From Fimadaptatus sp963928645 (GTDB lineage Bacteria > Bacillota > Clostridia > Christensenellales > Aristaeellaceae), in contig CAWVGT010000305.1 in NCBI GenBank assembly GCA_963928645.1, forward strand, positions 1 to 10,901: a stretch of 10,901 nucleotides of DNA. Reading direction: 5' to 3'. The notes beneath the pieces were generated by a model. It was not told the DNA's origin, ran no database searches, and was given only the letters and a program-made list of their open reading frames with translations. Shown here in pieces: positions 5,655-10,901 of the stretch. Numbering within the stretch: position 1 is the first letter of the stretch; the number at the start of each line of letters is the position of its first letter. The position numbers and the translations under genes are program-made.

Positions 5655-7319
5655 TCAGAACAGCCCCGATATCACGCCGTCGTCAGACACGTCAATGCGC
5701 TCGGCCGCGGGCGACTTGGGCAGGCCCGGCATAGCGATTATCTCGCCGGTGAACGCCACCACGAACCCCGCGCCCGCGCTCAGCCGCACGTCGCGCACGT
5801 TGAGCGTGAAGCCCTCAGGCGCGCCCAGCCTGCTCATGTCGTCGGTCAGCGAGTACTGCGTCTTGGCGATGCACACCGGCACGTTCGCATAGCCCATCTC
5901 GGCGAACTGCTTGAGCTTGGTGCGCACGCCCGGCGCGAACTTGACCTCGGCCGCGCCATACACCCTGCGCGCGACCGCGGTTATCTTCTTGTCCAGCGCC
6001 AGCTCGTCGGGATAGGTGAACTGCAACTGCCGCGGCGACGCGCACAGCTGCTTTACATGCCCGGCCAGCGCCAGCGCGCCCTCGCCGCCCCTGCCCCATA
6101 CGTCGCAGGGTATCGCGTCGGCGCCGTGCGCGGCGCACTCGGACTGCACCAGCGCTATCTCGGCCTCGGTGTCGCTGGCGAAGCGGTTTATCGCCACGAC
6201 CGCGTTGAGGCCCCATACGTTCTTCACGTTGTCTATGTGCTTGAGCAGATTGGGCAGCCCGGCGCGCAGCGCGTCCAGGTTCTCCGCGTTCAGGTCGGGC
6301 TTCTTTACGCCGCCGTGGCTCTTGAGCGCGCGCACCGTGGCCACTATGACCACGCAGTCGGGCTGTATGCCGGTCAGCCGGCACTTTATGTCAATGAACT
6401 TCTCCGCGCCCAGATCCGCGCCGAAGCCGGCCTCGGTCACGGTGTAGTCCGACAGCCGCATCGCCGTGTCGGTGGCTATGAACGAGTTGCAGCCGTGCGC
6501 TATGTTGGCAAACGGCCCGCCGTGTATCAGCGCGGGCGTGTGCTCCAGCGTCTGCACCAGGTTGGGCATCAGCGCGTCCTTGAGCAGCGCGGTCATCGCG
6601 CCCTGCGCGTTTATGTCGCGCGCGTACACCGGGCGCTTGTCGAACGTCCAGCCTATCAGCAGCCGGCCCAGCCGCGCCTTCAGATCGGCTATGTCGCGCG
6701 CCAGGCAGAGCGTGGCCATGACTTCGCTGGCGGCGGTTATGTCGAAGCCGTCCTCGCGTGGCATGCCGTTTGCGCGGCCGCCCATGCCGTCCAGCACGTT
6801 GCGCAGCTGGCGGTCGTTCATGTCCATGCAGCGCCGCCACACCACGCGCCGCGGATCCAGCCCCAGCGCGTTGCCCTGGAATATGTGGTTGTCTATCATC
6901 GCGGCCAGCAGGTTGTTGGCCGCGGTTATCGCGTGCAGGTCGCCGGTGAAGTGCAGGTTTATGTCCTCCATGGGCACGACCTGAGCGTATCCGCCGCCGG
7001 CCGCGCCGCCCTTTACGCCGAACACCGGCCCCAGCGACGGCTCCCTGAGCGCCAGCATCGCGTTTGCGCCCAGCCGGCGCAGCCCGTCGGCCAGCCCGAC
7101 CGACACGGTGGTCTTGCCCTCGCCCGCGGGCGTGGGGTTTATCGCGGTGACTAGTATCAGCTTTGCGCGGCGCTCGCGTGCGCCCAATGCGCGCGCGTCT
7201 ATCTTGGCCTTGTACCGGCCGTAGGGCACCAGCGCCGCGTCGGGTATGTTCAAACCTGCGGCGATCTCGGTTATCGGCAGCATCTGCGCCGCCTGGGCTA
7301 TTTCGATATCAGTTGGCAT
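5655..7319 (-). CDS. fhs: Formate-tetrahydrofolate ligase
   Basis: Fhs makes 10-formyltetrahydrofolate from formate, tetrahydrofolate and ATP. It feeds purine and formyl-methionine synthesis, and the Wood-Ljungdahl pathway or glycine/purine fermentation in anaerobes. The cytosolic protein of 554 residues is full length for the family. Visible features are the ATP-binding loop TPAGEGKTT (63-71), the first family signature GVKGGAAGGGY (101-111), the second signature VATVRALKSHGG (326-337) and the expected C-terminal MPGLPKSPAAERIDV. The start at 7319 (MPTDIEIAQAAQM) has GAGAGGT (7326-7332) 6 nt upstream. The frame continues to 7496, but that part overlaps the promoter and is not coding. No other folate gene is nearby, so it appears to be a single-gene unit. 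Confidence 0.97.
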   Translation of the reverse strand: MPTDIEIAQAAQMLPITEIAAGLNIPDAALVPYGRYKAKIDARALGARERRAKLILVTAINPTPAGEGKTTVSVGLADGLRRLGANAMLALREPSLGPVFGVKGGAAGGGYAQVVPMEDINLHFTGDLHAITAANNLLAAMIDNHIFQGNALGLDPRRVVWRRCMDMNDRQLRNVLDGMGGRANGMPREDGFDITAASEVMATLCLARDIADLKARLGRLLIGWTFDKRPVYARDINAQGAMTALLKDALMPNLVQTLEHTPALIHGGPFANIAHGCNSFIATDTAMRLSDYTVTEAGFGADLGAEKFIDIKCRLTGIQPDCVVIVATVRALKSHGGVKKPDLNAENLDALRAGLPNLLKHIDNVKNVWGLNAVVAINRFASDTEAEIALVQSECAAHGADAIPCDVWGRGGEGALALAGHVKQLCASPRQLQFTYPDELALDKKITAVARRVYGAAEVKFAPGVRTKLKQFAEMGYANVPVCIAKTQYSLTDDMSRLGAPEGFTLNVRDVRLSAGAGFVVAFTGEIIAMPGLPKSPAAERIDVSDDGVISGLF

Positions 7320-7355
7320 GTGCGCACCTCTCTTTGCTACGTTTGTGCTGGGTAT

Positions 7356-7384
7356 ATTATACCATGCGCGCGCCGGGTTTACAA
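7356..7384 (-). promoter_or_regulatory. fhs promoter
   Basis: On the minus strand TTGTAA (7379-7384), a 17-bp spacer and a perfect TATAAT (7356-7361) preceded by TGG form a strong sigma-A promoter with extended -10. It leaves a leader of about 30 nt before the fhs start. Its -35 box coincides with the edge of the second tandem array. Confidence 0.75.
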
Positions 7385-8100
7385 CCGCGCGCGGCGCAGG
7401 CAGCGCGCCTGCGTTCGAAAACGCAGAAAAGCCGTCGGGCGCAGACCATGCGAATAACTCTGACGCGCACGCTCCCGATCCATATAGCGACAGCAAATCT
7501 GCAATTGCCGGCCTGGCTGCATTACACTATACGTCTGCGACTGGAATCGCAGCAGAGCCGCATTGCGACATGCCGTGCCGCGGGCCACGACGCCGCGCTG
7601 CCTGCGACAGAGGCCGCATTGTGTTGAACCGTGCCGCGCGCCGCTCTGGCACTGATCGTCTGCAACCGGAAGCACGGCAAAGCCGCGCCATATCAAACCA
7701 TGCTGTACCTGGTGCTGAAGCTGCGCTGCTTATGATTTGAGCCACAGCGAAGCCGCATCTAACCTTGCCGCTTGCCGCTCTGGCACTGTTTATCTGCAAC
7801 CGCAAGCACTGCAAAGCCGAGCCATATCAAACCGTGCTTTACTTGCCGCTGAAGCCGCGTTGTCTGTAATATGAGTCCCAGTGAAATCACATCGAACCGT
7901 GCCGCGCGCCGCTCTGGCGCTGTACGCCTGCAACCGGAAGCACTGCAAAGCCGCGCCATGCCAAACCGCACAGCGCCCAATGTCGAAGCAGCGCCGCATG
8001 TGACCGGAACGGTGCAGAAGCCGCATCGCGTCGGCCATACCGCGAGCTATACCGCCGTGCGTCCGTTCGGCCCGGCGCTGTCGCCGCATACCACACATTG
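7383..8100. repeat. Second tandem array, 134-bp period, filling the fhs-peptidase gap
   Basis: The core is three exact-length units of 134 bp starting at 7627, 7761 and 7895 and ending at 8028. They are recognised by aacc(g/t)tgccgc...gctctggc followed by ctgcaaccg(g/c)aagcac (7660, 7794, 7928). Older, decayed copies seem to lie on both sides. On the left, stretches from about 7502 (ctgcgactggaa at 7535) and from about 7383 align in order. On the right, a stretch near 8053-8090 does so. The motif aa(a/g)ccgc recurs about half-way through each unit, suggesting the unit itself is an old dimer of about 67 bp. The period is not a multiple of three, and no frame is shared between units. I see no gene between 7385 and 8134. 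It shows no clear similarity to the array at 3382-4209. Confidence 0.75.
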
Positions 8101-8134
8101 GCAACTCGCGCGCCGCGCCATTTCACGCCTGAGC

Positions 8135-8163
8135 TTGACTTAACGCCCGCGCGGGCATACAAT
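8135..8163 (+). promoter_or_regulatory. Promoter of the peptidase-MATE operon
   Basis: TTGACT (8135-8140), a 17-bp spacer and TACAAT (8158-8163) give one mismatch in each box, a near-consensus sigma-A promoter. The expected start is near 8170, leaving about 50 nt of leader before the ATG at 8223. Confidence 0.8.
8145..8156. promoter_or_regulatory. Perfect 12-bp palindrome between -35 and -10, possible operator
   Basis: gcccgcgcgggc lies entirely within the promoter spacer. A dimeric regulator bound here would block or reshape the promoter. The sequence is GC-only in a GC-rich genome, so chance is possible. The 17-bp spacer is normal and does not need MerR-type untwisting. Confidence 0.35.
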
Positions 8164-8209
8164 AGCATCAGCGATTATGGCCGCCCACGTGCGGTCAAAT
8201 ACACCAACT

Positions 8210-8215
8210 GGAGGT
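8210..8215 (+). promoter_or_regulatory. Ribosome binding site deciding the peptidase start
   Basis: GGAGGT ends 7 nt before the ATG at 8223. An in-frame ATG at 8217 is only 1 nt from the site, too close for initiation, so the protein should start MNTNRVVDW. Confidence 0.8.
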
Positions 8216-8222
8216 CATGCAA

Positions 8223-9251
8223 ATGAACACGAACCGCGTCGTCGACTGGCTGCGCGCGCTGTGCGCGATAGAGAGCCCCACCGGCATGGCAAACGCCGCC
8301 GCGGACTATGTTGAGGCCGAACTCACCGCGCTGGGCTATGCGCCCTGGCGCACGCGCAAGGGCAATGTGCTCGCTTGCCTGGGCGGCGAGGGCGAGCCGA
8401 TAGCGCTGTGCGCGCACGTGGACACGCTGGGCCTTATGGTCAGCGCGATAAAGCCCAACGGCCGGCTCAAGTTCTCGCACATCGGCGGCTTTTCCGAGCA
8501 CGCTGTCGAGACCGAGAACGTGCGCGTGCACACCCGCGACGGCCGCGCATACGACGGCACAGTGCAGTGCATAAACGCCTCGCGCCACATATTCGGCGAC
8601 AAGTGCGACATAGAGCGCAACCCCGACACCGTCGAGATAGTGCTCGACGAGATAACCCACTCGGCCGAGGAGACCCGCGCGCTGGGCATAATGAACGGCG
8701 ACTTCGTGACGCTCGACCCGCGCACCCGCGTGACTCAGTCGGGCTTTATAAAGAGCCGCCACCTGGACGACAAGGCGTGCGTAGCGCTGCTGCTGGAGCT
8801 GGCGGCGCGCGTTAAGGCGGGCGAGTTCGCGCCCGCGCGCAAGGTGTACCTGGTGTTCACGACCTACGAGGAGGTGCTGCACGGCGCGTCTGCGGGGCTG
8901 CCCGAGGACGTGGTCGACTTCCTGGCGGTGGACATGGGCTGCGTGGGCGGCGACCTGATGGGCGACGAGACCCGCGTGTCGATAGACGCCAAGGACGGCT
9001 CCGGCCCCTGCGACTACGCCATGACCACGCGCCTCATCGAGCTGGCGCGCGCAAACGGGCTGGACTTCGCCGTGGACGTGTTCAACTCGTACTCGTCCGA
9101 CGCGATTACCGCGCTGCGCGCCGGGCGCGACCTGCGCCACGCCGTGATAGGCCCGGGCGTGTTCGCCTCGCACGGCTACGAGCGCACCCACATACGCGGC
9201 CTTGAGCAGACATACGCGCTGATCGAGGCGTATCTGGCGGACAGGCCATGA
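8223..9251 (+). CDS. M42 family metallopeptidase (glutamyl aminopeptidase/endoglucanase-like)
   Basis: M42 peptidases are cytosolic, di-metal, usually oligomeric aminopeptidases that trim short peptides; some relatives were first annotated as endoglucanases. All expected metal and catalytic positions are visible in this 342-residue protein: AHVDTLG (His65, Asp67), SRHLDDKA (Asp182/Asp183), TTYEEV (Glu216 and Glu217, one the general base), AVDMGCVG (Asp237) and THIRG (His323). Length is normal for the family and there is no signal peptide. Specificity cannot be read from sequence. It is the first gene of a two-gene operon: its stop overlaps the start of the MATE gene as ATGA. It has a strong ribosome binding site and a near-consensus promoter with a palindrome in the spacer. 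Confidence 0.92.
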   Translation: MNTNRVVDWLRALCAIESPTGMANAAADYVEAELTALGYAPWRTRKGNVLACLGGEGEPIALCAHVDTLGLMVSAIKPNGRLKFSHIGGFSEHAVETENVRVHTRDGRAYDGTVQCINASRHIFGDKCDIERNPDTVEIVLDEITHSAEETRALGIMNGDFVTLDPRTRVTQSGFIKSRHLDDKACVALLLELAARVKAGEFAPARKVYLVFTTYEEVLHGASAGLPEDVVDFLAVDMGCVGGDLMGDETRVSIDAKDGSGPCDYAMTTRLIELARANGLDFAVDVFNSYSSDAITALRAGRDLRHAVIGPGVFASHGYERTHIRGLEQTYALIEAYLADRP

Positions 9252-10648
9252 GCGCGCGGAGCATGGGCTGGTCGCGGGCCGAGCTGGGGCGCGTCGCCCA
9301 CATAGCCTGGCCCACGATACTTGAAAACATAATGGTCATGCTGGTGTCGTTCGTGGACACCGCGATGGTGGGGCAGCTCGGCGAGGATGCCACCGCCGCC
9401 GTGGCCGTGAACGCGTCGCCGGGCTGGCTGCTCAACGGCGCGTGCGCCGCGATACAGGTCGGCGCGACGGTGCTGGTCGCGCAGGCGATAGGCGCCGGCG
9501 ACCGCGAGGGCGCCAACCGCGTCGCGCGCCAGGCCCTGACGCTGGGCGCGCTGCTGGGCGCGGCGTTCATGCTGCTGATGCAGGCGATAGGCGGCGTGCT
9601 GCCGGTGCTGCTGCGCGCCGAGGCGCACATCGTGCCGGTCGCGTCGCAGTACATACGCATAGTGTCATTGGGCTACATACCGCACTTCATGGGCCTGGTG
9701 CTCTCGGGTGTGCTGCGCGGCGCAGGCGACACCAGAACGCCCATGAAGGTCAACCTGATCGCCAACGCGATAAACGTGGTCGGCAACTTCTTCCTGATAT
9801 ACTCGCCGCGCACGGTCAGCGTGCTCGGGCTGAGCGTGCCGATATGGGGCGCGGGCCTGGGCGTGATAGGCGCGGCCATACCCACCGCGATAGCTACCGC
9901 GACCGCGGGATTGCTGATGCTGCTCCGGCTCAAGCGCGGCCGCGGCGACATACGCTTTGAGCGCGGCCAGTCGTACAGGCCGCGCTGGAGCGTGGCCCGC
10001 CACATGCTGCGCATAGGCATGCCGGCCGCGCTGGAGCGGGTGTGCGTAAACACCGGCCACATGGTGTTCCAGACGATGGTCGCCGGGCTGGGCACGGCGT
10101 CGCTGGCCGCGCACCACCTGGCCACGACCGCCGAGTCGCTCTCGTACATGCCGGCATACGGCTTCAGCGTGTCGGCCACGACGCTGGTGGGCCAGGCCGT
10201 GGGCGCGGGCGACCTGCGCGCCGCGCGCAGGTACGGGTACCTGACGATACTCATCGGCCTCGTCGGCATGACGCTGACCGGGCTGGTGCTGTTCTTCTTC
10301 CCGGAGTGGCTGCTGGTCATATTCACCGGCGCGCAGGACGTCATAGCGCTGGGTGCGCCCGCGCTCAGGGTGGAGGCGCTGGCGCAGCCGTTCTTTGCGC
10401 TGTCGATAGTGGCCTCGGGCGCGCTGTCGGGCGCGGGCGATACCAGAACGCCTATGATAATCGGACTGGCGTGCATGTGGGGCGTAAGGCTGTCGGTCGC
10501 GGCGCTGTGCATATACGGATTTGGACTGGGCCTTACCGGCGCGTGGGTCGGCATGGCGACAGACCTGACCGTGCGCGGCATACTCACCAGCCTGCGCTTT
10601 AGGTCGGCGCGCTGGGAAAAGGGCGCGCTCCAGCGCCGGGTAACGTAA
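9248..10648 (+). CDS. MATE family efflux transporter
   Basis: This 466-residue protein, with about 12 predicted membrane segments, belongs to the multidrug and toxic compound extrusion family (NorM/DinF-like), which exports cationic drugs or metabolites using an H+ or Na+ gradient. The two homologous halves are visible from repeated motifs. LVAQAIGAGD (76-85) matches LVGQAVGAGD (313-322), and RGAGDTRTPM (157-166) matches SGAGDTRTPM (394-403). The N-terminus, with WPTILENIMVMLVSFVDTAMVGQLG in the first helix, is typical. The start ATG at 9248 overlaps the peptidase stop by 4 bp, with no strong ribosome binding site of its own, so it is probably translated by coupling. Its substrate is unknown; the pairing might suggest peptide- or amino-acid-derived compounds, but that is inference. 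Confidence 0.94.
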   Translation: MSARSMGWSRAELGRVAHIAWPTILENIMVMLVSFVDTAMVGQLGEDATAAVAVNASPGWLLNGACAAIQVGATVLVAQAIGAGDREGANRVARQALTLGALLGAAFMLLMQAIGGVLPVLLRAEAHIVPVASQYIRIVSLGYIPHFMGLVLSGVLRGAGDTRTPMKVNLIANAINVVGNFFLIYSPRTVSVLGLSVPIWGAGLGVIGAAIPTAIATATAGLLMLLRLKRGRGDIRFERGQSYRPRWSVARHMLRIGMPAALERVCVNTGHMVFQTMVAGLGTASLAAHHLATTAESLSYMPAYGFSVSATTLVGQAVGAGDLRAARRYGYLTILIGLVGMTLTGLVLFFFPEWLLVIFTGAQDVIALGAPALRVEALAQPFFALSIVASGALSGAGDTRTPMIIGLACMWGVRLSVAALCIYGFGLGLTGAWVGMATDLTVRGILTSLRFRSARWEKGALQRRVT

Positions 10649-10665
10649 AATTATCCTTATCGATG

Positions 10666-10690
10666 CGCGCAATGCTTGAAATGTTGCGCG
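10666..10690. other. Small hairpin after the MATE gene
   Basis: cgcgcaa (10666-10672) pairs with ttgcgcg (10684-10690) around an 11-nt loop. It lies just after the MATE stop but no T-run follows, so it is a poor terminator candidate. It also overlaps the -35 region of the next promoter, where it could be an operator. I see no better terminator for the peptidase-MATE operon. Confidence 0.35.
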
Positions 10691-10704
10691 GATTATGGTA
10701 AACT
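10676..10704 (+). promoter_or_regulatory. Putative rplM promoter
   Basis: TTGAAA (10676-10681), a 17-bp spacer and TAAACT (10699-10704) preceded by TGG resemble a sigma-A promoter with an extended -10. The predicted start near 10711 leaves a leader of about 166 nt. Confidence 0.55.
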
Positions 10705-10710
10705 ATAAGG

Positions 10711-10876
10711 CGTGTCTAAAAGACCTGTTAGCCCCGGGTCTGACATATATGGCCGCAGGCGACTGACCACCGCCGGGCCGGAGCGCATATCTGCGCCGCA
10801 AGCGCGGCCGCAAACCGCGCTGTTTCAGGGCGACATCGCCCGCAACCTCTATCAACGACCTGAGGAGGAGTAACAC
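10711..10876 (+). ncRNA. Structured rplM leader, candidate L13-type autoregulatory leader
   Basis: The long leader can form several hairpins: agacc/ggtct (10711-10731), gcgca/tgcgc with a tatc loop (10783-10796), agcgcgg/ccgcgct (10801-10821) and gggcg/cgccc (10828-10841). In Firmicutes the rplM-rpsI operon is commonly preceded by an L13 leader thought to bind the ribosomal protein and repress its own synthesis. Position and structure fit that role. I have not matched it base by base to the known family model. Confidence 0.45.
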
Positions 10877-10901
10877 GTGAAAACGTTTATGGCAAAAAAC
10901 G
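10877..10901 (+). CDS. rplM: Ribosomal protein L13, first eight codons (partial)
   Basis: Only the N-terminus, MKTFMAKN from a GTG start, is inside the window. This matches the usual beginning of bacterial L13, a 50S subunit protein that binds 23S rRNA early in assembly. AGGAGG (10863-10868) lies 8 nt before the GTG. The preceding long structured leader fits rplM, which is normally followed by rpsI. The ATG at 10889 is a less likely start. With eight residues the call depends on this pattern and context. Confidence 0.65.

Noticed and set aside
5514..7154. 546-codon plus-strand open frame
   Set aside because: Shadow of fhs, whose two family signatures and P-loop are on the minus strand.
7383..8100. 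CRISPR array
   Set aside because: Units are 134 bp without a short conserved repeat alternating with unique spacers, and no cas gene is near. The same applies to 3382-4209.
7379..8168. Minus- and plus-strand frames of 73-164 residues in the fhs-peptidase gap
   Set aside because: They lie in the 134-bp array; repeated peptide pieces such as ARLC..SGCRR appear in different frames, and none has a domain or a good ribosome binding site.

Overview
The window is chromosomal DNA from a GC-rich bacterium, most likely an anaerobic, high-GC member of the Clostridia. This is inferred from gene content: formate-tetrahydrofolate ligase, an M42 aminopeptidase, AzlC/AzlD, and an rplM gene whose N-terminus and long leader look Firmicutes-like. 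Strong GGAGGT ribosome binding sites and sigma-A-type promoters, several with an extended TGn -10, support it. I see no phage, transposase, CRISPR or tRNA. An unusual trait is that Ile is mostly encoded by ATA despite the high GC.

Layout. Positions 1-2372, minus strand: azlC and azlD (branched-chain amino acid exporter, ATGA overlap), then argC (type 2 N-acetyl-gamma-glutamyl-phosphate reductase, arginine synthesis), cut by the left edge. AzlC has an extra N-terminal domain of about 97 residues containing an 18-bp minisatellite that encodes eight hexapeptides. Positions 2373-2659 are a divergent promoter region. Positions 2660-3445, plus strand: an amidohydrolase-2 family metal-dependent hydrolase. 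Its 3' end is the first unit of a tandem array (3382 to about 4209) of 142- and 155-bp units that look like decaying copies of that gene end. Positions 4246-5243, minus strand: an alpha/beta hydrolase (esterase/lipase) with a clear terminator. Positions 5244-5654: gap with two copies of a GC-rich palindrome. Positions 5655-7319, minus strand: fhs. Positions 7320-8222: fhs promoter, then a second, unrelated tandem array with a 134-bp period. Positions 8223-10648, plus strand: an M42 peptidase translationally coupled to a MATE efflux protein, from a near-consensus promoter with a palindrome in its spacer. Positions 10676-10901: promoter, structured leader and first codons of rplM.

The genes are mostly housekeeping or metabolic and do not form one pathway. 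AzlCD and ArgC both concern amino acids, Fhs feeds one-carbon metabolism, and the peptidase-MATE pair is a small two-gene operon. I did not find a convincing new multi-gene system. The most unusual content lies in the repeats: two long intergenic tandem arrays, one apparently grown out of a gene's 3' end, and the coding minisatellite in azlC.
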